DNA from: Desulfobulbaceae bacterium
GTDB lineage: Bacteria > Desulfobacterota > Desulfobulbia > Desulfobulbales > Desulfobulbaceae
Assembly (NCBI GenBank): GCA_019163135.1
Contig: JAFLKR010000051.1
Location: 1 to 64,000, forward strand
DNA length: 64,000 nucleotides
Direction of reading: 5' to 3'
In this document: piece after piece, positions 38,662 through 48,052 of the stretch
Numbering within the stretch: position 1 is the first letter of the stretch
Layout: each line of letters begins with the position of its first letter
The notes under the pieces: model-generated
Databases searched by the model: none
Told to the model about the DNA's origin: nothing
Seen by the model: only the letters and a program-made list of their open reading frames with translations
Position numbers and translations under genes: made by a program

Positions 38662-39304
38662 AATACAATTCCTTTATTATTATAATTGGTTAATAGATGT
38701 CATAGGCGGAATTTGCTCCCCTGCCTGCCTGATTTCCATACACACTTGTTGAACGAGGTGATCGAAAATCGTAACCGAAGCGGGTGATCAAGGTACAATG
38801 GCGGCAGCCCAACCCATCGTTTCACTTTTAAAAAAGAAACACTTTAATCATAGAGAGCCAAATCTGTCAAATTATTTCACCCAGGAAAAGGAAAAGCATG
38901 CAAACACGCCGCCACAAAACTCCAGAATTAGGCCCACTCTGGCAACAGACCAAGCTGGAAATAATCGTGGCTAGTTGAGGATATCCACGGGCATAGTTGA
39001 TAGGGAGGACCGAGTCTGACAACTTCCGCCGAATGCATTGGAAATGCACTGCAAAATCAGGGCATCTCAGCACCTACATCGTGTCACCCAAACCCAAAAA
39101 GAATTAGCCTTCCTATATGTTTTCAATAGTCCTGCGTCCTCCCCCCTGACCCTTCCGCCACCGACATCTCCCCATGAGGGTTGCAAATAACGCCCAATAC
39201 TTCTATACTAATCAATTTAAACCATACAATGCGAGACTCCATGCAACCTACTGTAAGTCCAAAGTTCCTCTGCCCGAGCGCTTGTGCGCCATCCGAAAGC
39301 AACC
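38662..39304. other. Large divergent rpmH / mnmG intergenic region
   Basis: About 640 bp with no credible gene; a 68-codon minus frame (38867-39073) looks spurious. The place between rpmH and mnmG is where many bacteria keep dnaA or oriC. By eye I see only one weak DnaA-box-like word (ATATCCACG near 38990), no cluster of TTATCCACA, and an AT-rich patch at 38655-38700 directly before rpmH. So it is a candidate origin only by gene order. Promoters for both flanking genes must be here. Confidence 0.45.
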
Positions 39305-41188
39305 ATGACTGATTTTGATATTGCCGTAATAGGCGCGGGGCACGCCGGTTGTGAAGCGGCTCTTGCTTCTGCCCGAATGGGATGCCGGACCCTGGTCTGC
39401 ATCATCAACGCCGACACGATTGGCGCCATGTCCTGCAATCCGGCTATTGGCGGCCTGGCCAAAGGCCATCTTGTCAAAGAAATCGATGCCCTTGGCGGTG
39501 AAATGGCCAAAAATATCGACGCGACCGGTATTCAGTTCCGCAGGCTTAACACCAGCAAAGGCCCGGCCGTTCGATCTTCCAGGGCGCAGGCAGATCGGCT
39601 ACTCTACCGGCTTCGGATGAAGCATACCCTGGAAAATCAGCAGAACCTAGCGATTCGCCAAGCCGTGGTCGATGAGATTCTGGTGAAAAACGGCAAGGTC
39701 ATCGGGCTGCGCACCTCGCTGGATGAACATATCCGGGTCAAAGCGGTGGTGGTGGCAACCGGCACCTTCCTCAACGGCCTGATCCACATTGGTCTGAAAA
39801 ATTTTCCGGCCGGTCGGATGGGGGATGCGCCTTCGACCAAACTCGCCCAGTGGTTTACCGCCACTGGCTTTGCCGTGGGTCGCATGAAAACCGGAACCAC
39901 TCCCCGCCTGGACGGCAACACCATCGACTACTCCCGGCTGGAGGCGCAATACACCGATGAACCGCCTGCGCTCTTTTCGTTCTCGTCCCATGGGCAACCG
40001 CCTCTGGCCCAACGCCCCTGCCACATCACCTACACCAACGAACAAACCCATGAAATTATAAGAAAATCGATACATCAATCACCAATGTATGCCGGTATCA
40101 TCGAAGGAATCGGGGCCAGATACTGTCCGTCGATTGAAGACAAAGTCATGCGTTTTCCCGAAAAAATCCGTCACCAGGTTTTCCTGGAGCCTGAAGGGCT
40201 TGACACCATCGAGGTCTACCCCAATGGCATCCCCACCAGCTTGCCGCTGGCCACACAGATCGACATGGTCCACTCCATCCCCGGCCTTGAACATGCAAGA
40301 ATCATCCGGCCAGGATATGCCATCGAATACGATTATGTCGATCCCCTGGAACTCAAGCCTTCACTCGAAACCAAAAGAATTGACGGACTTTTCCTCGCAG
40401 GACAGATCAACGGCACCTCCGGGTACGAGGAGGCGGCCGGCCAAGGACTGATGGCGGCGATTAACAGCGTACAGTATGTCCGCAGCAAAGATCCGCTCAT
40501 TCTGGATCGTTCTCAAGCCTACCTAGGCGTGCTCATTGATGATCTGGTTACCTTGGGAACCAAGGAACCGTACCGCCTCTTCACCTCCAGGGCGGAATAC
40601 CGCCTGCTGCTTCGCGAAGACAATGCAGACCGGCGCCTCCGCGCTATCGGGTACCGCATCGGTCTGGTGGACGAACAGACCTGGAACGATTTTCAAAGAA
40701 AGGAACAACGAATCATTGAAACGGTCCGTCATCTCCACGAAATCCGGATCAAACCGCTTCCCCCGGTCAATGCTTTCCTGGTAGAACTCAACTCCACCCC
40801 AATCAGTCAGACCATGACCTTGGCGGAACTGTTGCGCCGACCTGAAATCCGACTGCACCATCTCTTGGACATTACCGAGCAATGCGACCAACCCCTGGAG
40901 TGTCCAGAAGAAATCTTGGCATTTCATGACGAAATCGAACTGGAGATTAAATACGCCGGCTACATTAAGCGACAGCAGGAGCAAATCGAACGATTCAAAA
41001 AATTAGAATGCATCGAACTCCCGCCAGAGATCAGTTACAAGGGACTGCCAGGATTATCCAACGAGGTTGTTGAAAAACTAACCAAAGTGCAACCCCGATC
41101 ACTGGGACAGGCCTCACGGATTTCAGGCATAACTCCGGGGGCCCTATCCGTGCTCCAGGTGCATCTGAAGCGACTCGGATATCTCTAA
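39305..41188 (+). CDS. mnmG: tRNA uridine modification enzyme MnmG (GidA)
   Basis: FAD enzyme that with MnmE makes the cmnm5/nm5 group on U34. The 627 residues start [26 protein letters not shown] (dinucleotide-binding loop), and have [28 protein letters not shown] and [17 protein letters not shown], all family landmarks. An upstream in-frame GTG at 39284 is less likely. It runs 18 bases into lgt. Confidence 0.97.
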   Translation: MTDFDIAVIGAGHAGCEAALASARMGCRTLVCIINADTIGAMSCNPAIGGLAKGHLVKEIDALGGEMAKNIDATGIQFRRLNTSKGPAVRSSRAQADRLLYRLRMKHTLENQQNLAIRQAVVDEILVKNGKVIGLRTSLDEHIRVKAVVVATGTFLNGLIHIGLKNFPAGRMGDAPSTKLAQWFTATGFAVGRMKTGTTPRLDGNTIDYSRLEAQYTDEPPALFSFSSHGQPPLAQRPCHITYTNEQTHEIIRKSIHQSPMYAGIIEGIGARYCPSIEDKVMRFPEKIRHQVFLEPEGLDTIEVYPNGIPTSLPLATQIDMVHSIPGLEHARIIRPGYAIEYDYVDPLELKPSLETKRIDGLFLAGQINGTSGYEEAAGQGLMAAINSVQYVRSKDPLILDRSQAYLGVLIDDLVTLGTKEPYRLFTSRAEYRLLLREDNADRRLRAIGYRIGLVDEQTWNDFQRKEQRIIETVRHLHEIRIKPLPPVNAFLVELNSTPISQTMTLAELLRRPEIRLHHLLDITEQCDQPLECPEEILAFHDEIELEIKYAGYIKRQQEQIERFKKLECIELPPEISYKGLPGLSNEVVEKLTKVQPRSLGQASRISGITPGALSVLQVHLKRLGYL

Positions 41189-41206
41189 GAAAGACACAGA
41201 ATCTAT

Positions 41207-42052
41207 ATGCTCGAAATTCCGACCATCAATCCGGTTCTTTTTTCCTTGGGTCCGCTGCAAATTCGCTGGTATGGGCTCATGTATGTTATTGGCTTCACCG
41301 CCGCCTACCTGCTGGTGGTCCATCAGGCCAAAAAATTCGTTTGGGACCGGATACTACACAAAATTGACGATCTGAATCTGGCGTTGATCATTGGGGTTAT
41401 TATCGGTGGCCGCCTGGGATATGTGTTTTTCTACAATCCAGCGCACTATCTCAGCAATCCTATAGAGATTTTGGCGATCTGGTCAGGTGGCATGTCTTTC
41501 CACGGCGGTTGCCTGGGCGCCCTTATGGCCGGACTTATATACTGCCGACGTACCGGGCTGAATTTCTGGAAGGCCGCAGATCTGTTTGTCGTCACCGTGC
41601 CTGTGGGACTTTTCTTCGGCCGTTTGGGGAACTTTATCAATGGGGAATTGTATGGTAGACCCACCGAGGTGTCATGGGGCATGATATTTCCCGGTGGTGG
41701 CCCACTTCCCCGACACCCTTCGCAACTTTACGAGGCAACGCTCGAAGGGATTGTCCTCTTTGCCATCCTCTGGACGCTAAAAGCAAAACCCTGGCAACAA
41801 CCGTATTCTCGTTCCTGGCCGCATGGAACGATGCTGGCTCTCTTCCTCACCCTTTACGGCTTGTTCAGGTTCCTGATTGAATTCTTCCGTCAACCGGATC
41901 CGCAGATCGGTCTGCTATTTCTTGACTTTTCGATGGGGCAGATCCTTTGCCTGACTATGATAGGCGCGGGGATACTGTTATGGTTCGTACGCAAAACGGC
42001 GCCAATGAAAGAATTCCCTTCAAAAAAGCACAATTTCAGCCACCTGCGATAA
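41207..42052 (+). CDS. lgt: Prolipoprotein diacylglyceryl transferase
   Basis: Inner-membrane enzyme that adds diacylglycerol to the lipobox Cys of lipoproteins. The 281 residues have about seven spans and the signatures IRWYGLMYVIGF, GGRLGYV, the Lgt motif GRLGNFINGELYGRPT with catalytic Arg and Asn, and RHPSQLYEA. It follows mnmG closely and is convergent with the HU gene 13 bases away. Confidence 0.95.
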   Translation: MLEIPTINPVLFSLGPLQIRWYGLMYVIGFTAAYLLVVHQAKKFVWDRILHKIDDLNLALIIGVIIGGRLGYVFFYNPAHYLSNPIEILAIWSGGMSFHGGCLGALMAGLIYCRRTGLNFWKAADLFVVTVPVGLFFGRLGNFINGELYGRPTEVSWGMIFPGGGPLPRHPSQLYEATLEGIVLFAILWTLKAKPWQQPYSRSWPHGTMLALFLTLYGLFRFLIEFFRQPDPQIGLLFLDFSMGQILCLTMIGAGILLWFVRKTAPMKEFPSKKHNFSHLR

Positions 42053-42065
42053 AAAATTCAGCAAT

Positions 42066-42338
42066 TCACTTGATCTTCAGCGAGAGTTCCTTGCCGGGAC
42101 GGAATCTAACCACTCGGCGCGGGGGTATCGGTATAGATTCACCTGTTTTTGGGTTTCTGCCGGTCCTGGAGGCTCGCTCGACAACGGAAAAACTACCGAA
42201 TCCAAGCAACCTCACCTGTTTGCCATTTTGCATTGCGGACCTAAGCGTAGACAAGAGTCCATTCAACCCCCGTGCTGCCGATATTTTGCTGATTTGCGCC
42301 GAATTCGCTATCGATTCAATAAGATCGTTTTTATTCAT
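42066..42338 (-). CDS. HU/IHF-family DNA-binding protein
   Basis: Small nucleoid protein that bends DNA. The 90 residues match HU length and pattern: N-terminal NKNDLIESIANSAQISK, GFGSFSVVERASRTGRNPKTGE, with the proline of the intercalating arm in that region, and FRPGKEL near the end. It could be HU or an IHF subunit; the sequence alone does not decide. Plain promoter region of about 340 bp upstream. Confidence 0.92.
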   Translation of the reverse strand: MNKNDLIESIANSAQISKISAARGLNGLLSTLRSAMQNGKQVRLLGFGSFSVVERASRTGRNPKTGESIPIPPRRVVRFRPGKELSLKIK

Positions 42339-42677
42339 GGCTTCCTGTCATTTTAGTTAATGATCACAAGCTTGCGAATCCTGTGCACCTAGCACACTTC
42401 GCCCTGCATTGGAGTAAAGCGTAGGAAGGGAAAAAAAACAATTGTGGAAGTTACTCATAACGGAGCGGGTAATAATACCCAAAGATAAAAAATATTCTTT
42501 TAAAATCAAAGTGTAAGCAGCGTCTTTTCCCTATATAAAGCAGAAAATAATATTTTTTTAGAATGTCAATGGATGAAACGTAGCTAGGTATATTGCCTGG
42601 CAAACTTATACCACAACATTCTTCCCTGCATGAAAAAATTTCGGTTTTTTAGAGAGATGCCTGGAATAGGCGTGGTT
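42339..42677. other. Gene-free gap upstream of HU
   Basis: AT-rich 340 bp between HU and the response regulator, both minus strand; it holds the HU promoter. Near 42670-42683 a GCGTG/CACGC hairpin overlaps the regulator's stop and is too weak to call a terminator. No repeat array or gene seen. Confidence 0.35.
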
Positions 42678-43358
42678 TCACGCTATTTTGTGGAAAACTA
42701 CACAACCACTTTCTGGAATGACCAACGAATTCCGCACCACATGACTCACAAGGTCCACAGTATGTTTCATTTTGTATTTTTTTAACAAGCTTGCCCGATG
42801 GTGATCAATGGTTCGAGGGCTTAATTCCAACATTTTTGCAATTCTTTTACTGGAATATCCCCGAACCACAAGCCCGAGAACCTGCTTTTCCCGTTCACTG
42901 AGCACCACACACTGTTTTCCCTGATCACGGAGAGCTGAAAACATCTCACTGGCCACCTCCAGGGACAATTGTGGTGAGATATACGAATTCCCCTCCTTGA
43001 TCGTCTTGATGGCGATGAGCAATTCATAGTCCGAATCATCTTTCATCAGATAACCTTGGGCTCCGGCGGTTATGGCCTGACAAAAGTAATGACTGCCGGA
43101 GTGCATGGTCAAGACCAGGATGGCGATCCCGGGAAGGGAATCCCGAATATTCGTCATGGCCTCAATACCGTTCATCTGCGGCATCGAAATATCTACAATG
43201 ACCATATCAGGCAAATACTGCTGCGACAGATCGAGCAACTCGGCACCGTTGCTTGCCTCCGCAATAATCTGCAACGACGAATCCTTCGATATTATCCCTT
43301 TGATGCCTTGCCTGATAAGGCTATGATCATCTGCAATAATAATACGGTACGGCTTCAT
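42678..43358 (-). CDS. NarL/FixJ-type response regulator (orphan)
   Basis: Two-component transcription factor of 226 residues. The receiver domain has Asp10-Asp11, the phosphoacceptor Asp56 in VIVDISMP, Thr of VLTMHS and Lys in YLMKDD. A LuxR-type helix-turn-helix follows (LSEREKQVLGLVVRGYSSKRIAKMLELS, about 152-180). A 30-residue tail beyond the HTH includes one Cys. No histidine kinase lies next to it, so its signal is unknown; the ~210-bp gap upstream would carry its own promoter. Confidence 0.92.
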   Translation of the reverse strand: MKPYRIIIADDHSLIRQGIKGIISKDSSLQIIAEASNGAELLDLSQQYLPDMVIVDISMPQMNGIEAMTNIRDSLPGIAILVLTMHSGSHYFCQAITAGAQGYLMKDDSDYELLIAIKTIKEGNSYISPQLSLEVASEMFSALRDQGKQCVVLSEREKQVLGLVVRGYSSKRIAKMLELSPRTIDHHRASLLKKYKMKHTVDLVSHVVRNSLVIPESGCVVFHKIA

Positions 43359-43565
43359 GGGTCCACCTGTAACAAATAATACATAAATGTTCAGTTAGCT
43401 TCTTTGCTGCCCTCCCTATTTCCCTAGATTAACTCGGCCAAAGACGTGTTTTCACCATGAGCAGACAAGGAAACCTCGACCCGAAACCTAAACGTTTCCG
43501 CCCCCCGGGAAAAAGCTTTTTATGCCAGAGACCCAACTTTTTAGAAAATTCTTGCAACCAAGCCA

Positions 43566-45011
43566 TCATCGAAAACGCACGCTTACCGGACAATGATCGG
43601 AACCGGTGACCTCCCCATGGATTGAGGCATCAAGAACTCGATCGCTACTGGCACCATCGATAATAAAATAATCAATTCTCCACCCAATATTTTTAGCACG
43701 GGCATTAAAACGATAACTCCACCAGGTATACTGGGCCGGCGACTGATTGAATTTTCGGAAGGTATCAATATATCCAGCAGCAATCATTTCATCCATCCAG
43801 GCTCGCTCCAGTTCGGAAAAACCAGGATTTTTGACATTTGCCTTGGGATTGGCGAGGTCAATCTCCTTATGCGCAACATTCAAATCGCCACAGAGCACCA
43901 CCGTTTTATCCTTACTAAGACGATCCATAAAATCGAGCAGCACACGGTTAAAATCCTGCTTGAAGGCTAAGCGCTTGAGTTCGGGTTGTGCATTGGGCGA
44001 GTAACTGTTGATAAAATAAAAATCCGGATATTCGAGCGTCAACACGCGTCCTTCATCATCAAACTCGGGACAATCGAGACCATAGAGGATCTGGAGAGGG
44101 GCCAACTTGCTAAAAACTGCTGTCCCTGCATACCCTTTTTTCTTGGCAGGATACCAAAAAGCCTGATATCCGGGGAGAGTTCGAAGTTCATCAGGGAGTT
44201 GATCCGGCTGAACTTTTATCTCCTGCAAGGCAAGGATATCGGGGTCCAGATCTCGCAGCACTTCAAAAAAACCGTTTTTCAAAGCGGCCCTGAGCCCGTT
44301 GACATTCCAGGAAACCAATTTTTTAGCCTCTGCGGTTGGCGCTATTGTCATCTTATCAATTTTCCGTGGCGTCACGCCAATCTTAGGACATAATGCTGCA
44401 ATGACGCAACGGTGACAGTGGGGTCGCTGCGGTCTGCATGTCCCCTGACCGAACGTCACTAAAATCGAATTAATCCGAATCCAATATTTGATTGGCAATT
44501 TTTCACGCAAGGCCATTTCGGTCTGCAGTGGAGTCGCTGTCTGCACATAACCCCAGATGTTCATAATGCGGTGAACATGGGTATCGACGCAGATCGCTGG
44601 TTCATTAAAGGCCACAGCTACGACAAGATTTGCGGTCTTGCGCCCAACCCCTGGCAATTTGAGCAGGGATTCAATATCATGGGGCACGACACCATCAAAC
44701 TGCGTATTAAGCACTGCCGGCAATGCTCTGAGAAACTTGGCCTTGTTGCGAAAAAAGCCTACAGGATAAATGTTCTTTTCCAGCTCAGGCAATGTCAACT
44801 GGGCAAGTTCACTAATAGTGCCGGCTCGGGCAAACAACCGACGAGAGGCAGCTGCGGTCACCTCATCTTTGGTGCGCGCTGAAAGAATGGTCGCGACCAG
44901 CACCTTGAACGGATCTTTGGTCTGGGTTGCAATCAAGTCGACCACCGGAACCTGATAATCCCGGATTTCACGTTCCAGAAGCAGAATAATCTTGTTAATG
45001 GGGAAAGTCAT
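43566..45011 (-). CDS. Endonuclease III (Nth) - exonuclease III/ExoA fusion
   Basis: One 481-residue frame joins two base-excision-repair enzymes. Residues 1-210 are Nth: LPGVGRKTANLVV with catalytic Lys125, VDTHVHR with Asp143, and a complete [4Fe-4S] Cys set at 192, 199, 202 and 208 with the exact C-x6-C-x2-C-x5-C spacing. Residues about 230-481 are an AP endonuclease of the ExoIII/ExoA class: SWNVNGLR (Asn236), LQEIK (Glu264), NSYSPN (Tyr337), GDLNVAH (Asp376, Asn378) and the final GSDHCPV (Asp472, His473). About 20 polar, Lys/Pro-containing residues link them. Met221 in the linker could be an internal start for a free ExoA, but no ribosome site precedes it. So both a glycosylase/AP lyase and the enzyme that cleans AP sites or its 3' ends are predicted in one cytoplasmic protein. 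I see no frameshift or sequence gap at the join. Confidence 0.93.
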   Translation of the reverse strand: MTFPINKIILLLEREIRDYQVPVVDLIATQTKDPFKVLVATILSARTKDEVTAAASRRLFARAGTISELAQLTLPELEKNIYPVGFFRNKAKFLRALPAVLNTQFDGVVPHDIESLLKLPGVGRKTANLVVAVAFNEPAICVDTHVHRIMNIWGYVQTATPLQTEMALREKLPIKYWIRINSILVTFGQGTCRPQRPHCHRCVIAALCPKIGVTPRKIDKMTIAPTAEAKKLVSWNVNGLRAALKNGFFEVLRDLDPDILALQEIKVQPDQLPDELRTLPGYQAFWYPAKKKGYAGTAVFSKLAPLQILYGLDCPEFDDEGRVLTLEYPDFYFINSYSPNAQPELKRLAFKQDFNRVLLDFMDRLSKDKTVVLCGDLNVAHKEIDLANPKANVKNPGFSELERAWMDEMIAAGYIDTFRKFNQSPAQYTWWSYRFNARAKNIGWRIDYFIIDGASSDRVLDASIHGEVTGSDHCPVSVRFR

Positions 45012-45205
45012 CCGGGGGTGGGTTCGAACAAAGAAAAAAACCAGATACCAGCTACAGGATTGGCGTATCGAAAGAAGAATTGCCCTTCAGAAAGGTGGTG
45101 GACAGGGCCAACTGCTATAATAAAAACCAGCTTCATGAAAAGCAATAGGAAAAAACCCTTCCAGCAGCCAGAAGAAAAGCAAGCAATAACGCAGGCACTA
45201 GAAAT

Positions 45206-45814
45206 CTACAGGACTTCTTCACTGAGCATCGAAACGATTCCGGTTTCGAGATCATAATAGGTGGCCACAACGAGTACCCTGCCTGCCTTGACTAAATCCA
45301 CCAAAATCGGCTCCGACTCTTCTATTTTCTTAGCCGTGGTTTTCGCAAGTTCTTTGGACGCATTTTCAGTCCAAAGCCCATCCATGCCTTTCGCCTTTTT
45401 CAAGGCGGCATCAATCGATGGGGTTAAACTGGCGATATGCCCATGCAACTTCACTCCCTGCGCAACCGCTCCGACCGCACCACAAGAAGAATGCCCCATC
45501 ACCATGACTAGCGGTGTGTTCAAATGGGACACAGCATATTCAATACTGCCGAGGATATGGTCATTGATAATGTTGCCGGCAACCCGGACAATAAAAAGAT
45601 CGCCCAACCCCTGATCAAACAAATTAACCGGAGGTACGCGTGAATCGGCGCAGGTCAAAACCACGGCAATGGGATTCTGGGCGGAGACGAGCCCTCTTCG
45701 TGATTCTTCGCAATGATTCGGATGTTCAAATTTTCCGGTTACAAACCTTTGATTCCCATTCATTAACAATTGGAGCGCTTCCTTTCCTGTCACCTGTTCC
45801 TTGCTTGGCTGCAT
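45206..45814 (-). CDS. Beta-class carbonic anhydrase
   Basis: Zinc enzyme that interconverts CO2 and bicarbonate. The 202 residues have the ligands Cys55 in TCADSR (with Asp57-Arg59), His108 and Cys111 in MGHSSCGAV, the beta-class pattern. No export signal, so cytoplasmic. It stands alone with a gap of about 190 bases to the repair fusion gene. Confidence 0.95.
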   Translation of the reverse strand: MQPSKEQVTGKEALQLLMNGNQRFVTGKFEHPNHCEESRRGLVSAQNPIAVVLTCADSRVPPVNLFDQGLGDLFIVRVAGNIINDHILGSIEYAVSHLNTPLVMVMGHSSCGAVGAVAQGVKLHGHIASLTPSIDAALKKAKGMDGLWTENASKELAKTTAKKIEESEPILVDLVKAGRVLVVATYYDLETGIVSMLSEEVL

Positions 45815-46127
45815 CGTTGTCGTCCTTTGTAGTCAGTGCTTATCCTTCTTGAACCCAATAATAGACTGGTGCCCGTTTAACGGCCCCAAGGCACGGGGTG
45901 AAAAATGAAATACCTTAGCAGTAACAATCTGATTTATCTACCGGAAAAAAAAGAAAAAATATCCTCAGCGTTACACCTCCGCCGGACCTGAAAAACTTCA
46001 TAATCTACCCAAAATAGCTTGCCATTCGATCAGTAAAACAGGGATGCCCTTTTTTACGCACCCTGTTTTCTAGCCATCACTGACGCGCACAACATGAGGT
46101 ATTCCTTAACAATAAAGCAGCCAAAAC
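45815..46127 (-). terminator. Gap with terminator-like hairpin after the EPS genes
   Basis: The 312 bp between the exopolysaccharide kinase gene and the carbonic anhydrase gene contain a 9-bp inverted repeat (AAAACAGGG at 46035-46043 and CCCTGTTTT at 46061-46069). On the minus strand the stem ends in Ts, which suggests the end of the EPS transcript. No gene seen. Confidence 0.5.
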
Positions 46128-46997
46128 CTATTTCTCATTGTAGTAATAGGCATGCTGGTAATCGTAATAGCCGAACACCTTGGAATCGAGCATATTCGAG
46201 GTGTACGCGTTGAAGACCACCCCCACTATCTTATCCCGACCAATGGTGTCCACTAGGGCTCTGACATGTTCCCGGCGTGACGAACCGTGTCGCACCACTA
46301 AAACCACACCGTCAACATGACGAGCCAGAATAGCTGTCTCGCTGGCGGCATTCAGAGGCGGGCTGTCCAGAATAACGATACGATCATCATACCGCTTTGC
46401 TAACTCATCGACCAAACCAGTCATGGATGAAGAACCCACGAGTTCGGCCGGGTTGATCGACCGGGGACCAGCCGGCAGGATTGAAAGCTTGTCGATTCCA
46501 GAGGGCACCAGGAGTTCTGACACCTTCTTTTTATGCTGGAGATAATCAACCAACCCTGCTTTGTTACTCAAACCAAAGAGGATATGCTGTGCAGGCCTCC
46601 GCAAGTCGCAATCGACCAACAGACAGTAATCGTCGACGCCTTGGGCCAGCGAGATGCCAAGATTCGCACAGACAAAGCTTTTTCCTTCCCCAGGGGACGC
46701 ACTAGTAACCAATAAACTCCGGGGCACCCTGCCCGAGGAAGGGTGCAGAATGCGCGTGCGCAGGGTACGAATGCTTTCCGCCACCGGTCCGGTAGTAGCC
46801 GTTGCCAGAGTAAGACGATCGTCCCACCGCCCTGGCCGCGCAAGGTCTTCGACCTCGCTCCGGGTATAATTCTGTGGCACTACAATCGGGTCGTCTCTCT
46901 GGGACTCCAGGGATTGAAACTCGTTTTGTCGTGGTTGCTCCTGTTCCGATCCGACAGATTCGTCCGCCAACCTCAAGGCCTTAAATACCTTTCCCAC
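46128..46997 (-). CDS. Bacterial tyrosine kinase of exopolysaccharide synthesis (CpsD/CapB type)
   Basis: Cytoplasmic BY-kinase whose phosphorylation cycle controls polysaccharide chain length. The 289 residues have Walker A SASPGEGKS (99-107), Walker A' LLVDCDLRRP (126-135), Walker B-like VILDSPP, and a C-terminal tyrosine cluster (FGYYDYQHAYYYNEK) as the autophosphorylation tail. The first 60 residues are polar, as in XrtA-linked kinases. The GTG start follows GGAGGG. It follows the ATPase and Wzz genes, 22 bases apart from the former. Confidence 0.9.
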   Translation of the reverse strand: MGKVFKALRLADESVGSEQEQPRQNEFQSLESQRDDPIVVPQNYTRSEVEDLARPGRWDDRLTLATATTGPVAESIRTLRTRILHPSSGRVPRSLLVTSASPGEGKSFVCANLGISLAQGVDDYCLLVDCDLRRPAQHILFGLSNKAGLVDYLQHKKKVSELLVPSGIDKLSILPAGPRSINPAELVGSSSMTGLVDELAKRYDDRIVILDSPPLNAASETAILARHVDGVVLVVRHGSSRREHVRALVDTIGRDKIVGVVFNAYTSNMLDSKVFGYYDYQHAYYYNEK

Positions 46998-47019
46998 ACT
47001 ACCCTCCGATCAAAACCAA

Positions 47020-48012
47020 TTAAAAATGCAGATACTGTAACCAGGATTCGGGCAACATCTTGCCAAGAAGCGAAAATTTTCGGGTTACCGGTAAAATTTC
47101 AAGCAATAGCAGAATACCGCCAAGAGCGGCAAATCCAAGGCCACCAAGAAGCGCCAATCTTTTACCTTCCGGCTTAAAAGGCTTTGCCACGGGAAGGGGA
47201 TTATCCTCGCCGGGAAAATGAAGGTCATCGATACTCTCCCGAATAAGTTCCGCACTGATTACTGGCTTATTTTCGGCAAACCCGGTGAGCAGGGCATGGT
47301 CGCCAATAATATTAATAAGCCGGGGAGTTCCTTGGCTCGCCTCATGGATCAAGGCGAGAGCCTCGCCAGAAAAGATATTGAGATGGCGGGCGCCTGCGGT
47401 GCGCAGTCGAAAGAGGATATATTGCCGAGTCTCCTCAAGATCAAACCGGTTGAGATGAAACCTGATACCTATCCGTTGCCGCAGGGGCAGGAGACGATCA
47501 TCGCTCATCCGCTCATTTAATTCCGGTTGCCCAACAAGAAATATGGACAGCACGTCCTGACCTTTTTCTTCAAGGTTGGACAACAGGCGGATTTCCTCTA
47601 GCAGATCAACGGGTAACACATGGGCCTCATCGAAAATTAACAGCACCCGTTCCCCTTTTTCAAAACACTGTTTGAGCAAGAGGCCGAATTCGATCAGGAA
47701 CATCGCCTTGTTGCCGTCCCAATTGATCCCTAATTTATTAGCAATGTAGGAAAAAAACTCATCACGGTGCAAAATTGGGTTATTGAGCAGACAAAGATGC
47801 ACGTCCTGCTCCAGGGAATTGACCAGTGCCTGCAGCAACGTAGTCTTTCCTGAACCGACGTCTGCGGTCAATACCAGAAAGCACTTTTTACTGAGAATTC
47901 CGTACTTAAGAATTGCCAAACCTTCCTGGTGGGTTTCACTCATGAACACGGCTGCCGGATCAGGAGTGAGGGAGAAAGGCTTTCTAGCGAGACCGTAATA
48001 TTTAGTATACAT
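47020..48012 (-). CDS. ExeA-like AAA ATPase of an exopolysaccharide (XrtA-type) system
   Basis: A 330-residue ATPase with Walker A DVGSGKTT (about 50-57) and Walker B LLIFDEAH (about 125-132), a sensor-like GTPRLI segment and a C-terminal transmembrane span (about 288-308). Proteins of this shape lie in exosortase/PEP-CTERM polysaccharide clusters beside Wzz and a BY-kinase and are called XrtA-associated ATPase; they are cousins of ExeA of general secretion. The gene order here agrees. No exosortase or PEP-CTERM protein is seen in the window. Confidence 0.85.
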   Translation of the reverse strand: MYTKYYGLARKPFSLTPDPAAVFMSETHQEGLAILKYGILSKKCFLVLTADVGSGKTTLLQALVNSLEQDVHLCLLNNPILHRDEFFSYIANKLGINWDGNKAMFLIEFGLLLKQCFEKGERVLLIFDEAHVLPVDLLEEIRLLSNLEEKGQDVLSIFLVGQPELNERMSDDRLLPLRQRIGIRFHLNRFDLEETRQYILFRLRTAGARHLNIFSGEALALIHEASQGTPRLINIIGDHALLTGFAENKPVISAELIRESIDDLHFPGEDNPLPVAKPFKPEGKRLALLGGLGFAALGGILLLLEILPVTRKFSLLGKMLPESWLQYLHF

Positions 48013-48052
48013 TACCGATAGTTTCTAATGAAAGAGTACGTGGGCAGCAGCC

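Noticed and set aside
38662-39304. dnaA/oriC in the rpmH-mnmG gap
   Set aside because: Gene order suggested it, but I could not find a cluster of TTATCCACA-type boxes or a dnaA gene, so I list it only as a candidate.
43566-45011. Frameshift artefact joining nth and xthA
   Set aside because: The linker is in frame, both domains are complete, and no stop or odd base run is seen; still worth an independent read.
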